From: Stichopus chloronotus
Taxonomy: Eukaryota > Echinodermata > Holothuroidea > Aspidochirotida > Stichopodidae
Direction: 5' to 3'
Length of the DNA: 64,000 nucleotides
Assembly: GCA_021234535.1 (NCBI GenBank)
Contig: CM037837.1
Span: 4,628,218 to 4,692,217, forward strand
In this document: in pieces, positions 1 through 12,737 of the stretch
Layout: every line of letters begins with the position of its first letter
Numbering within the stretch: the first letter of the stretch is position 1
Translations under genes and position numbers: made by a program
The notes under the pieces: model-generated
What the model was told of the DNA's origin: nothing
Database searches by the model: none
What the model saw: only the letters and a program-made list of their open reading frames with translations

Positions 1-771
1 GAAATTTCACTTTGTAGAGTATGTCCCAGCTCCTCCAAGATTGATGAAACCTCTGAAAAATTCTTAGGATTAAAGGTTTGTGATATCAGTATCACGGCAT
101 GCAATTTGCAGTTGCAGTGTTACAGTTTGACTTTAGAAACATAGGCCCCCAATACAGTGTTAACGTTAGGCCTAAGACTAAGAGACATAGCCTAGCGCCG
201 CAAGTATTTTAGTATTTTTTTAAATTTAGGCCAAATACTGACAGCTTATACCTACCTACGTTCCCCCCCCCCCCATCATTCACTGTCTAGACTAGTACGT
301 ATAATCATGGACGAACAAGGGTACATACAGTATAGTGAACTGAAGGCTTAGGCTTAGGCCTAGCCCTTTAACTTAGTCCTAAATTGCTACACCCCCCTAA
401 CCGCAAGACTGACACACCACAAGGCTATGCAGTATGCACAGACCTTCACTTCTGTTTTAGATTTACTTGTCATGCTACATATCATATTCTTCAGGAAATC
501 AGAAGTGTGCTGGGTGCAGTGTTTCACTTATACATTTATCTGAGTTTCCTTTCTTTATCTAGGTATCCAAAAAGCACACTTCTCACAGAGATTTGAGGTG
601 AGTGGTGGTGTGCAATCGCACTTGCACACCTCAAAATTTAAGGCCTGCTATGCATCAATAAAAAGTGACTGATCATCCAGTGATGTGTAGCAAGTAAAGC
701 CCTTTTCTCAATCTTTTTTAAATGTTGAAAGTGATATTTATCAAGATTTTTGATGTTTCTCTCCTTTTTAG
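1..771. other. Upstream non-coding DNA
   Basis: No gene is recognised here. The stretch is rich in TAGGCCTA-like words and has a short poly-C run near 265. A possible 35-bp exon lies at 563-597 (tatctag before it, gtgagt after it), but nothing shows that it is used or coding. Any start codon and promoter of the gene beginning at 772 must lie here or further left. Confidence 0.5.
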
Positions 772-972
772 AATACCCTGCCACCTGGATATCAATACTG
801 TTTGTGTGTACTTCATTCAGAAGATACAAGTCCCTGTGAAACATCACTCAGGTTGAAAATAACAACAGAGAAAGAAGCCAAAAGCTGGCTCAAGAAATAT
901 CAGAATCTGTCACGTACGACCTGGAGGATAAAATGCACCTATCCTCATACTGGTAGAAAGCTGATATGCAGA
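772..972 (+). CDS. MULE-derived SWIM gene, N-terminal exon
   Basis: An open 67-codon exon lies between a ttttta-g acceptor and a gtaagc donor, in phase 0 if read in the frame containing TTWRIKCTYPHTGRKLICR. It is basic and aromatic and ends in the first part of a probable zinc-binding DNA-binding region of the FAR1/WRKY-GCM1-like sort found at the N-terminus of Mutator-like transposases. The next exons continue the reading frame across their splice phases. No start codon lies inside, so at least one more 5' exon is expected. The family call rests on the downstream exons; this exon alone would not be recognisable. Confidence 0.6.
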
Positions 973-2861
973 GTAAGCATAAATTTGCTAGTGTGGACTT
1001 TAAATATCATGAGTACTTTACACATGAAAGAAATGACAAACTCAGACAAACAGAACCCCATTTACTGTACCTTAATCTTACAGCTTCACGCTGCAAGATT
1101 AAGAAAGTCAGACAAGTTCTTTCCTGCTGCAGACTAGTGTAGCCTATGCAGGAATAGACTATATAATATTAATAATTTGGGTAATATAATGAAATAAAGA
1201 AATTTTTTCCATCATCAGAGTTGTTGAAAAAGGAAAAAGCAGGAGTGGATAGTTTAATGCTCAGGCATTGCTTTAGAGAAGGAACAGAGTGGTTGATTGG
1301 TTGATGCAGACCAGAATTGAGTAATATGCACCTTTTATTTTAAAAGTTAATATGAAGAATACATACTGATTCCCCGACAAGAGATACTGTAGGTGCTGTC
1401 TTTGCGACTTTTCAGCAAAATTTTGTCAGACAAGCCTTTGTGTGGACCAGTCTTTGGTGATGCCGACATACTAGGTTGGACCGGCAAATGTTGAGACGAT
1501 CTTTTGGCAAACTCATTTGCTTGTTTGTTCTGTACAAGGAAAAGAGGTCATGAAGCTCTTGAATCATGCAGTAGATGTATCTGTTTTCTCCCCTTTCAGA
1601 GTAAAAGAACTGTATGTAGTACAGTAACACACTTCCCTGCTTCTTGAAATAAAGAAACAGGAAAAGACATGATCTGAGAGAAACTGGTGGATATACAGTA
1701 CTGTATTCTGTTATCTTTTTCAGGTTTAACCTGGTCTTTGGCTTAATTACATTACCGTCTCAGCACCACTTGCAAGAAGATGTTAGACAGAACAATTACC
1801 CAACAAATTTTGGCAGTGCCCTTACGGAGAATTTAGTTATGCCGTGCAATGACAATGTACACAAACATGCAGCACAATAACGTAACATGAAAATGAAGCC
1901 CACTTATGCAGAAACTCTCAGATCTGAAGGCCTGTGTGAATAAACTGATGTGCAGTAATCTCAATATATATGCATAACCAAAACGGTGTAAATGAGAAAT
2001 CTGTAGATGTCAGAATCTATGATTTATGTGATATTATTTATTGCTTTATCCATCTATTATCAAGTGATGGATATGGGGTAACCTCCAAAAGAAGGTAAGG
2101 AACCCTTAGATCAAAAGAAATATTCCAGAACTGGTAACAATATTTAAACACTGTGGATAGCGATATTTTGGACAATGCAGATTCAAAATCAGCCCTTACA
2201 AGTTGTTCAGTCTGCTATCAACTAATTCATGTTACGGTATAGAGATTACAACAACCTCTCACAAGTTTGCTGTGTACTGTAGACATGGTAGTGCTAAGAG
2301 ATTCTTGCAAGTTAACTTGAGACATTTTTTTTTTTGATTTGCTTGATGTTGTCACTAGAGAAGAGAAAGTGCTGTCTGCATATAACTCAACTGTATTTTT
2401 TACACTAACTTAGAAAGCATGCGTCCTTGAGATCCATCTTTTCAAGACCACTGCAATGGGGATGAGCTCCAATAACAAAGGAAGGCATATCCATGGGTTC
2501 ACTCACAACAAATTTGACTACGAGGAAATTGGACAGCAGAGTTATGTTCAAATCCAATTTAAATATTACATGCAGTTTGTACATTCACACGTCAGGGAGA
2601 TACATAAAGTGGCATCAGTGCTACCAGATACAATTAAAGAATGTACAAACTACAAATGTACACAAAAAACAAGTAAACAATTAACTGCTGGATGCTAGTG
2701 ATGGTTGGGATCTGCAAATTTTCATGGTATGTGTTTATGCCAAAAGCATTGTATCAGTTCAGACATTGGCCAATTTTAAAGTTAAATTGCGCGGTTGATA
2801 ACTGAAAGTTGTATTCTCTCATTTGTCAGTTTTACCCTCTTCATCGTTGGTCTTTGTACAG
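973..2861. other. Intron 1 of the SWIM gene
   Basis: AT-rich sequence without a supported gene. The short open frames here have no recognisable domain. Donor gtaagc at 973 and acceptor ttgtacag ending at 2861 frame it. Confidence 0.55.
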
Positions 2862-3013
2862 CTGGAGAGAATGTGCCATCACAACACGAGGTTCAAGCCC
2901 GACTTGTCACAGAGCCGTAGAACCAAAAACACAAATTGCCCGGCATTCCTGAACATCCGTGTCAAGAAAGTTGTGTTCCACAGAGGAGGCACCGGACAGA
3001 AGAGAAAATGCAG
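2862..3013 (+). CDS. MULE-derived SWIM gene, second visible exon
   Basis: A 152-bp exon between a ttgtacag acceptor and a gttatt donor encodes a basic stretch with a CHH motif (LERMCHHNTRF) and, 27 residues after that cysteine, NTNCPAFLNIRVKK. The two cysteines match the C..C part of the C-x-C-x-HxH zinc finger at the N-terminus of Mutator-like transposases; the HxH lies in the next exon. It starts in phase 0 and ends in phase 2, which fits the following exon. Confidence 0.6.
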
Positions 3014-4403
3014 GTTATTAAACCATACCTGTATGCAGATTATTAATCACTCTTTGTTCTGGGTCATTAGTTATAGTCTGGGAGCCAGCAGAGATGAAAT
3101 TCACTTCTTGATTGCAACAGCTTTGATTGCATGAATGGAAAAGGCTGGGGATGGTGTGGAGACGTAGGAATGGACATTCTTTAGTTTTGAAAATGGTTTT
3201 CTGGGGGTCAGGAAGGGCTGAATAATCCCCTAATGCTCGAAAATGAAAATTGGGGGGTAGGCTTTTGGACAACTATCTAACATAATGAGGGAAAGGAGAA
3301 CCCAACTGGAAATTGCTTTTGGGAGAAACGTCTTGGTGAAACATGAGCATGTAACCATGGTGAAATGTTTTCAACTTTTTATAAATGACACACTTTTAGA
3401 AAATCAAATTTATGTACTTTTAGGTAATAATAATATGACAGAGTATCGGTTCTTATGACCAATTAGACCAGTTTCTGCTTTCATATTCAAATGTGGAGGA
3501 GCGTCATTAATAGTGAAACTGGCATATATGTTGTAATATTTTTATAGCTAAAAAATGCGTGTTCTGTAATGCATGTTAACGAGTATAAGCTCATAGTGCA
3601 GCTATGAGCACAATAGCAGATCTTCATGAGAATCCTGACTGTCACACTATTCTTCCTTACTTTGAAACCTTGATTTAACAAGTAAATCTTTTAGGTTTGG
3701 GGCCCTTTCATTGGCAAGAAAAGTATAGTGAAAACCTTGTAAATATGATGTCTCAACAGGGGATACTTGCACAGATCTCATATGTGGAATGTTGGTGAGC
3801 CTTTGTGAGTACAAGAAGCCTATTGTTTTTGGTAGAGATCAAAGCTCCTCATTTGGGGTCAACAGGGGTCAAATAGTGAAAACTTTGTAAACACAATATC
3901 TCAGGAGGGAAAATTTGCACATATGACGTATGGGTGTACCTTATGGAGCAAAAGAAGCCTACTGTTTTTGTGGATGTCAAAGGTCATTTGGGATCAGCAG
4001 GGGTGAATAAGTGAAAACCTCGTAAAGACAGTATCTCAAAAAGGAATGCTTATGCAGATCTCATTTTTTGTATTGTTTTCTTTTTGATGTGTTATTGTTT
4101 TTGATGGAGCTATTGTTATTGTTTTTGATGGAGATCATGTGATATTGCATCATAATAACTGCAGCCCTGATTGGCCAGAGGTGCAGTAGTCATGTACGTG
4201 AAACACTATATTTGCCTTTGTGTTATGATTTCACTGGTTTTGGAGTGAGTTGATGCTGATGCATCCTATTGTGTGTGAACTGGCAAGCTTAAAGCTTGCT
4301 TTACTGTAAATTATTCGAACTATTTATTGGTAGAAAAGAATGACACTTGTCATTTTAAGATCATAATTATCCTGCAGTAACCTCAGGTGTTGTAAACTTT
4401 CAG
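3014..4403. other. Intron 2 of the SWIM gene
   Basis: Non-coding. The 3' half is occupied by a minisatellite (listed separately, 3,700-4,075). The 84- and 64-residue open frames on the minus strand show no domain. Confidence 0.55.
3700..4075. repeat. Minisatellite, about 135-148 bp period
   Basis: Three diverged head-to-tail copies carry the recurrent words gtgaaaacctygtaaa (3728, 3876, 4011), tatctca, agatctcat, aagaagccta and ggtcaacaggggt. Related units recur at 9,840-10,120 and near 12,513, so this is a dispersed family. Half-sites resembling AGGTCA recur in the units. Confidence 0.8.
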
Positions 4404-4670
4404 ATCTGCAGATCCACATCTACCTGACTGGCCTACTATGCTCACTTTCAGCGGATCCCACAACCACCCCATCGACGATCCCAGTATCCTCAGCCACAGG
4501 GATGTGGCCAACTCTGTCAAGATGAAATTTATAAATCTCTTCCAGGATGGCCTTTCAGTCACTGATGCCCTGAAGGTTCACAAGAGTGATCTCGCCATTG
4601 AACATGGTGATGACTATGACAAGATTGTCACAGACCGACACTTTTGCCCTGATGCCCAGTTTTGTTACAG
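4404..4670 (+). CDS. MULE-derived SWIM gene, third visible exon
   Basis: A 267-bp exon runs from a ttttcag acceptor to a gtaggt donor, entering and leaving in phase 2. It reads through FSGSHNHPIDDPSILSHRDV, where HNH supplies the His pair closing the zinc finger begun in the previous exon, then an acidic/basic helical stretch. This arrangement (C..C, HxH, then a helical linker before the catalytic core) is typical of Mutator-like transposases and of host genes derived from them. The reading frame joins the last exon in phase. Confidence 0.65.
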
Positions 4671-6950
4671 GTAGGTAATTATTCTTAAGACTACTCCATC
4701 TATGGTATAAACTCATGTGTATGCTGGAAATTAATTAGAGACTAATTATCAAAGCTTTTTGAACCATTGAAGCAACAGTGGCCAGTAATACAGTATCGCT
4801 CATGCTCAACGTTCGAGGCTTTGTCCATATATGTGATTGTACTTGATTGCACATGAATATATGCCATTGTACTTTAGTGTACGTTCCACAGCACATCGTG
4901 CATAGGGACTTGTGTACACAGTCTTGATGCAACCTTTTGGAAATTCCAGAGGGGATTATACTCGTAAACATCAGCAGAGATTCTTATCAGCTTCTCTGAG
5001 GGCTAAACAAAAGAGGCACTTACTGAAAAGATCGGCAATGAATAGGCCTACTGTTTGCGTGCCATTAGCAGTGATTTAAAGCAGTTCCCAAGGAACCACA
5101 TTGTTACCTATGTTTTGTGAATGACTTGCTAGGCTAGAGTTTTCAAACTTGACAACGAGTAAAACTGCTTGCATGTGTTATGGAAAAAGGCTTGCCAAGT
5201 TGCCTTTGCGTAACGTTAGTGTTAAGTATGGCGCATAGGCCTAAGTTGTTAAGGCTAGCCCACGTACGGCCAAATGGCAGTTAGGCCTAGGCCGAGTCCA
5301 TTCCTTAGAAATTTGGACACCGTGCTAACGCAAGAAACGTCCTGTTCGACAAATGGGCTAGGCCTAAGTTACCTACTGACTGCACCAACGAGTAACGTTA
5401 CCCTAGCCACAGTTGAACAAAGTGTATTCTGTAACTGGTTGTGGTTCGGCCCAGCTTTTGTGACCTATTTAGTGGGCCTAATTTATTATTAAATAGGCTA
5501 GGCCTAACCTTATTCATTGTTTACCACTCGGAAAAGCCTAGGCATGATACCAGGTGTAACTTTGCAAGAGCTGGCGGAGGATATGCGGACGTAAATAAGT
5601 AGGTGCCTAGACAAACGATTAATAACAAACAATAGTTGTCCATCATACTTATCTGCCCAGGTACTATTGTTTAGCTAAGTTACATTACAGAAGGCTAAAG
5701 TAGCCATGTTGCATGAATTAAAATTATAGAATCTAGGAAGCTCAGTTTCAGTCTCAGTCATTAATGAATCAGATGTTTGTCCTAAATTTGGCCCAGGCCT
5801 AGTAGACTTTACAAAAGATGATGGGATTTCGCTGCTGAGTAACTTTCCACATTTATCATTGCATTTACCATTTTTGAAAACTGAACCTTATTCTAAGCTG
5901 TTATTGTACATCACATTTTATAGTTCTTGTTTGTGCACATTGCCATGCAAAATCCATCCTGATGAGCCAGTAATGGCTGCCATGTTCATTTCATAACATG
6001 GCAGGCAAAGGCATGAGCTGCTGCACCATAAACACTTATCTCTGCCAAAACTAGATGGATCTCAACTGTTACAAATTTCGTACTGAATATATACACTGTA
6101 TGGCACACTTGTCAAATACCTAGTTTACGTGGTGTCTGGAAACAGAGTTTTTGTCAACTTGTAACAAAAGCTAGTATCAGTAAGGCAGATTGTACCCTTC
6201 TTAAAACCAGTGGTACACTATCATTGATCCATGTTGTCGATGGGCTCAATATTTTTCATTAAGTCATTTAAACAGGTTTAGTGGGTCTCATGAGGACCAG
6301 CTGATGAGCTCAGATAACCTTCAGAGTTCAGAATGGTATAGTGTAGAATTGTTTTAGAAGGTTTCCACTTGCCAGTTTGCTACCTTGTACTACATAGTAT
6401 CTTCAGCATGCCGCCCTTGGAGATTGGACAAGGAAACTTCACTGCGGGATGTGGAAATGGTGGTAGTAAAGACTTGCATGGGTGAAAGAAAACTGGTGGG
6501 TAAAGTTTAAGAGATCATGACAATTTCTATATGAAGCATTGTAGGTCATTGTAAAGCAGAAACTTTTTCGGCGCGTAATTGCATTCTTTTTGTAAACAAT
6601 CACATCAGCACTTTTTGCTAAAAAGTTCCTTTTTATGGATGGCAGGGGGGAGGTGTCATGTCTGTGTTGATCACTGTACTTCTAGATTTTTTTTATTTTT
6701 CTTGCACATGTGGGAGAGAAACCATCAAAGGTGGTACTGGTCATACAAGAAAAAAGTCTGTACCTTTGTGTCTCTAATATACATACCTTTGCTGTTACGA
6801 TGGTGATGTTCGAGTCATTCTCAACCCTCACTTTCTGTGTGTAGTGCAGCTTCAGTTAGTACCTAAAGTATTAAACTTATACTTACCTTAACTGTTAATT
6901 AAAAATAGATGAACATGCTCACAGAAATAAATACCAGGATGCAAAATTGT

Positions 6951-7217
6951 CAGGCACAGATCCAGTTGGGGTGCCCACGGTGCATGCCCCCTCCTTTTTG
7001 ATTACCAATGATTTTGTTACCAAAATGAGGAAAAAGGTGTAGAAAATATAGATAATGGAAGATATAGAAAATATTCTTCCCAGATGCTGGGAAATGGCAT
7101 CTAGAATTCAATTTTTCTTAGGGAAGGTCCTGCCCTAAACCGTGGCCTTGTGCAGGAGGCCCTCTCTCGTCGATCTTTGGCTGACAGTGCATTCCCCCCA
7201 TCCTGGATCTGTGCCTG
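6951..7217. mobile_element. Short inverted-repeat element (MITE candidate)
   Basis: The left end caggcacagatccag is matched in inverse orientation at 7,202-7,217 (ctggatctgtgcctg). The inverted repeats enclose 267 bp, and attgt occurs immediately outside both ends, as a 5-bp target duplication would. The termini resemble the CAG..GGATCCAG ends of many animal non-autonomous DNA transposons. A 5-bp duplication is not the 8 bp expected for hAT, so the superfamily is open. No coding capacity. Confidence 0.6.
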
Positions 7218-9839
7218 ATTGTTGCACAACATGAACTGAACAGTGTCAAACTTAAGGTTATTCATGCAGATTGCTAAAAAATAATGGCAGTGATATATGA
7301 AAATATAAAATTGAAAAGAAACTAGTGTGTATTTCATTTTGCTGCGTTTTCATTTCAGTATGTAGCCCCAGTATTTAAAAATCTGGCAATTAGATCTAAG
7401 ATTATTTGCAAAGGGGGTATTCCTGCAATTTTGTGCAAAAAGTTTGCTTCTCCACAAACTTGGTATTTCCGACCTAACACTGTACTAGGAAAAACAAATG
7501 TAGGACAAGATTTCTCTTCAAAACTTCCAAGGATTATACCAAATTAAAAAAAGAGGAAGCAGCCTAAAAAAAAAATAGTTTTTAAGATTAAAAGTAACTT
7601 GTGATAAAAAAATAAAAAGTCCATGTGACGGAATTGGGAACGGTGACTAGGAACCTAGGTTTTTTTTTTGTCGCTGGCTACTCAATTTATCATCATATGC
7701 ATTCTTCCTATGATTTGAATCATACCATAACAAAATTCATTGAACTGTCAGTGGTCGGGAAGCTAACCTCTAACCTTTGCATCATTTGCTTCTAAAATTT
7801 CGAGCCTGTCCCAAACAGTTTTTTCCCTGCTCTGTTGCTACAATGTGGTAGTAAAAGTGTTTGAGTAACATCTCTTCAAGAGCCCATCAGAGGTCTTGAA
7901 CATTTGAAGCAACAGGTGCAAATTCCTAAAGGATGTCACAGAAGTTAAGTACATGATGACGGACCATTTGATCTTTGCGCTGTTGTACGCATGTGCCGCG
8001 AAATGATACGTCGAAGTAAAACTCAAATTATTTCATTCATCGATTTACAATGGTCTAAATCGAGTGGTGCATGAAAAATGTTGATAATGGTTGGTAATGA
8101 TTTCTGTGACATTTGGGATGTATTTACAGGTTTAATGAGGTAAATGAATATTTAATAGGCTACCATAACATTGCAACACTCATTTGGTGATGCTCTTTTG
8201 AGACTTACAAAACTTCCTAAAAATCATCTTCCCTTACTCTTTAGTCGTTTCTTTATCATGTGTTGCTATCGTAAGTGTTTCGAGTGATTTATCAACCATC
8301 AGTAGAATTGTCGCAGTTGGTAGCAAAAATTTCGACAGTCATCGAATTTTCGAAGGCTGTGTTGATGTGCCTAGCGCGCTTGTGCTCTGCTGTGTATTTG
8401 TGTATTTTACATATGACTGCTCGGACTTTTTGTGCCCTTGCTCGCTGTACAGTAATATTGTGCAAGCTATTTCATCGCGGCCGTGCTTGGCATGTGGTTT
8501 GAGGTGAAAACGATGTAACAACATGCAGATGCTTCGTACATTAACTGTGGATTTTACCACATATGTTAGGAAGACAAAACAAGTATGGAAAATATTAATA
8601 TTTCATCGAAGGACAACGTTCACACACTACACCTCAAAACTATTTATCTTCACTTAAACTTGTGGTAGTCTAATCCACATTTAGATTCTGGAGTTCCGAT
8701 AAATTTCCTAAGTTGATTGGCACAGTAGAATGTCTGCAAAACTCTCGTCAAATATCGCAGATTGCAACTGAGGCTTATAAAGCAATACTGTAAGTCATGA
8801 AAATCATTTATTTGTCAAATGCAGCGCTGTTTGCTGTTTTGAACACACAAAAAAAAAAGAAAACAAAAATGAGATAAAGCACGATTGTGAAAAGAGAAAC
8901 AAAACAAGGTTGTGATCTTTTTTTATTTCACATTGAAATTCATGATAAGAAAAAGGTTAGATGAAATGACAGGTTAGATACCAATGGCATTATCGGAACT
9001 TGTGAACTGGAACTTGGAAACTGGTAAGTTTCACTTGTGCACTCCTTTATGTTCAGAAACTTGAACAAAAGAATTGTAAATGAACTTCTCCCTCCTGGCC
9101 AGCAAAACTCTAAAACCACAACCTAAATCCTCTTACACGCACACAATAGAAGCATTTCTGTGTAGACCAGTGTACGCAGATTATACTAGCATCCTATCAA
9201 CACTTCCAAGGGGATCATGGCCAGGACAATCCCAATGTTTTGGGACAAATTGCTGTCTATGCTACTGTACTTCGTTGTCGCATTTCTGTGGCATTGTACT
9301 TGAGTGTACTTTTTTTATACGCGTAGAATGGGTCAGTTGCGCGTGAGCGATACTGTAGCTGGATGCTCCAAATACATCTGGTGAGCCTCGTCATGTGAAG
9401 TACTGTTGACTGCTGTGCTTGCCAGGCTTATGTGAGCTGCTGATTTCTGTATTACAGGTTTGAATGAAAGCAGAGGAGAACCAGTATACTTTCCAAAAGG
9501 GAAAATCATCTCTTGTTGATGTGATTTGGTTTCTCCAAGATTTGAGTCTATCAGTGAAAGTTTTCCAAAAAAAAAAGTATGTTACTTTCGATCACAAGTG
9601 AAAACAAGAGGGCAATCCACAGAGTTGCATCTCATCCCTGTCATTGTCCATTACCATTCGCTCTTTTATATGTATGTATTATATTAGATCGAGAGTTTGA
9701 TTGCACACCCGGCACTTTATATTATACACAGTACATAGGTACACATACTCTAGGTGCAGCACACTCGGCCATGGATGTGTAAATAACATGCAAGTGTTGT
9801 GCAAATGTAGCAGTCAGTGTGTGCATTTGTGACACTTGC

Positions 9840-10120
9840 TTAGGTATGCTCTAACTCAATAGGGGAAAGTCAAACTTGGTATGTAGGTTTGCCATATTGA
9901 GAAGGTGTGCCCTATCAGTTTTGGTGGAGGTCAAAGGTCATCTGGGGGAACTGGGGGCAAAAGTCTGTCTTGCTTGGGTGCGCTGTAACTCGATAGGGGG
10001 AAAGTCAGATGGAAGTCAAAACTTGGTATGTAGGTTCGCCATATTGAGAAGGTGTGCCCTTTTGTTTTTTTGGGAGGTCAAAGGTCATCTGGGGGAACTG
10101 GGGGGCAAAAGTCTGAGACC
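9840..10120. repeat. Two-unit minisatellite with perfect DR1 sites
   Basis: Two head-to-tail units of about 148 bp share acttggtatgtaggttygcc, agaaggtgtgccct and gaactggggg. Each holds an exact AGGTCA-A-AGGTCA (9,928-9,940 and 10,076-10,088), the direct-repeat-1 arrangement known to bind RXR and HNF4-type nuclear receptors. Whether any receptor binds is not shown. Confidence 0.8.
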
Positions 10121-11299
10121 CTTGTTATGCTATGAATGCTCATATGTTCCATCAGTCCCCCTCCAATGCATCATGGAAGTACTGCTTGAGTTACAGTAGC
10201 AGTTTCTTGATCAAATGAAAAAGCAGCAGTGCTGTTTGCAGTACTGTAGGTGGTCACACCAGACAAGTTTTGGCTGGATCAGTTTACCTCCTCGTGCCTG
10301 AGTGCTAATGTGTGCATTCATGTAAGTGTCTTTTCAATTAGTGAGTTGGGCAGGTAACAATGAAAGTAAATACGTCAGTTGGTGTTCTTACCAGTTTAAA
10401 CTAGACCCCAGGAGTTCCCTCCAGGGCATGCTATCAGTTTGGTGGACTTTAATGGGGCATAGATGTGATAAGCCTTTATATTGCAATTTTCAGAGCTCCT
10501 TCTTTAAATGAGAGATTCACAGCTGTTTGTGTTTTGTAAAATGAATGGAATATTGCTGTATATTGCAGAAATCGACATCTTCAATTCATTGCATTAATTG
10601 AAATTTGAAATGACTTTTTTGAGAACTCAGGCTTATCATTTACAGTATGTATATTTCAAGTACAAGGAACCATAGTGCCCATAGGCTGCTGTGAAATAAT
10701 GCAAAATACTTCTTGTCTGACAGATTGCATGTAACGCTGTTGATGATGGTTGGTCACGTAAGTGCTATGGAAGTGGTTCCATGTTGGTGCATGTTTGGGG
10801 TCCAATGTCTGAAATGGGCCATTTTATAAAAGCATGAAATATGTTTCTGTCTCTACAGATTTTATGTTACAGTGAGGGTTCATGGTCAGAAATGGGCCAT
10901 ATGGGCTATTGTACAAAATAATGCAATATGCTCCCTTTTACTTCATAATTTACAGTGTACTCTCCATCTGTGCAAGGAACCACAGTGCCCTTAGGCTCTT
11001 GTTTTCTCAAATCAGCACTCCGCCACTCTAGGCGTTTTGTAAAAGTTCAAAGGAACATGTCACAATTATTTGCATCACTCATTTCCCCCCCCCCCAAAAA
11101 AAAAAATGTACTGTAAACGACTCAGTTCCTTGGCTAGTGTATACAGGGCATGTAACAGTAGAAACATGCTGAGTAGGGGTATTACCAAAAACACGGAAAA
11201 CGATATTGTTATTAGATATAATCGCTCAGTCCACAAATGGTTGCATAGGTGGAAATATCAGCGCACATTGTATGGAAAAGCAAAGATATAATAAGTTAC

Positions 11300-12200
11300 T
11301 TTGACCCTCAATGGCTTTGTGGTCTACAAGGAGTTGCGGACACAACTTTTTGGTGTCAAATTTGACCTTTGATCCCAGAACTTGACCTCTTGACCTAACA
11401 CACATAAAAGCATGGTTTTTAGATAAAATCTTGTATCTTTCATATATTCCAAGGTCCTGAGTAAATAGCCATTTTGGATTAAGAAATGTAGTAGAAATAA
11501 GTTTTTCACTTATTTGACCTCTGACCTTTTAACGCTGTCCTTAATTTTTGATGGGAGGCACAACTTCAGACCATGGATTATCTATCTACCAACTGTGACC
11601 CTCATCAGCTTTGCGGTCTAGGAGGAGTTGCGGACACAAACTTTTCGGTTTCAAATTTGACTTTTGGCCTCACAATTTGATCTTTGAGTTCAAAACACAT
11701 ACAATCGCAATTTTTAGATAAAATCTTGTATACCATCATATATTTGAAGGTCTCATGTAAATAGCCATTTTGGATTAAGAACCACAGCAAAAATAAGATG
11801 TTCACTAATTTGCCCTTTGACCTTAAATTTCATGGGAGACGCAACTTCAGACCATGGTCCACCTATATATCAATTTTGACCCTCATCTGCTTTGCGATCT
11901 ATGAGGAGTTGTGGATGCAAACCTTTTGCTGTTAAATCTGACCTTTGACCTCAGAATTTTACCTTTGACCTTTGACCAAAACACCTACAAACACGATTTG
12001 GATTACCAGTCATTTATTGAAGGTCCCATGTAAATAGTCGTTCTGGATTAAGAAGTACAGCAAAAATAAGATTTTCACTAATTTGACCTTTGACCGCTGA
12101 CCTTAAATTTTGTTGGGAGACACACCTTCAGACCATGGGTCACGTATCTACCAACTTTGACCCTCATCGGCTTTGTGGTATAGGAGTTGCGGATGCAAAC
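11300..12200. repeat. Tandem repeat, about 280-296 bp period
   Basis: Four units, the last partial, each start near tgaccctcawykgctttg (11,302; 11,598; 11,878; 12,159) and share gagttgcggacac, ttagataaaatcttgta, tagccattttggattaag and the phrase cttcagaccatgg. TGACCTTTGACC (inverse of a DR1) recurs, for example at 11,939-11,951. The long open frames across it are by-products of the repeat. Confidence 0.85.
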
Positions 12201-12737
12201 TTTTGAAATTGAAATTTTCTTTCGCACACACACATCTTCACACATTTTAACCCTACCCTAATGAGGGTTCCAGATCACCTTAAATACCATATCAGGTTAG
12301 ACCCCTCATGTCTCATATATCAACTGTACGTAATGTTACCATCACTTGCATCTTGAGATTACTTATAGAATTCTTTGACTTCCCTTCCTCTCTCTCTTTG
12401 GTTTTGATGAAGTTTTAAACCTTTGTATTAAATCAAGATTGTGTGTGTATCAGTGTATGCATATGTGCACATGTGTATGTGATGCCTTGCTTGTGAACAC
12501 AGCGTTTTTAGTGGGGGTCAAAAGTCATTTCCGGGCAATGGGGTCAAATAGCCTAAAACCTCGTAAACAGAATGTTACAAGAAGGGAAGCTTGCTTAGGG
12601 CTCATACTGCGTTTTGTATTCTGATTACAAACTATATCCCACAAATCTTGATTTCGTATATTTGCAAATGAACAGCAAGACTGTTCTGAATCATTGAAAC
12701 CGCTTGGAATTTTGTTTTCTGCTGTTTCTCCATACAG

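Larger units (their letters stand above)
4671..12737. other. Intron 3 of the SWIM gene (8 kb)
   Basis: A long intron between donor gtaggt and acceptor ccatacag. It contains a MITE candidate (6,951-7,217), a two-unit minisatellite (9,840-10,120), a four-unit tandem repeat (11,300-12,200) and a single related unit near 12,513-12,620. The part near 5,150-5,550 is again rich in TAGGCCTA. Between these, no gene or RNA is recognised; the short open frames have no domains. Confidence 0.55.
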
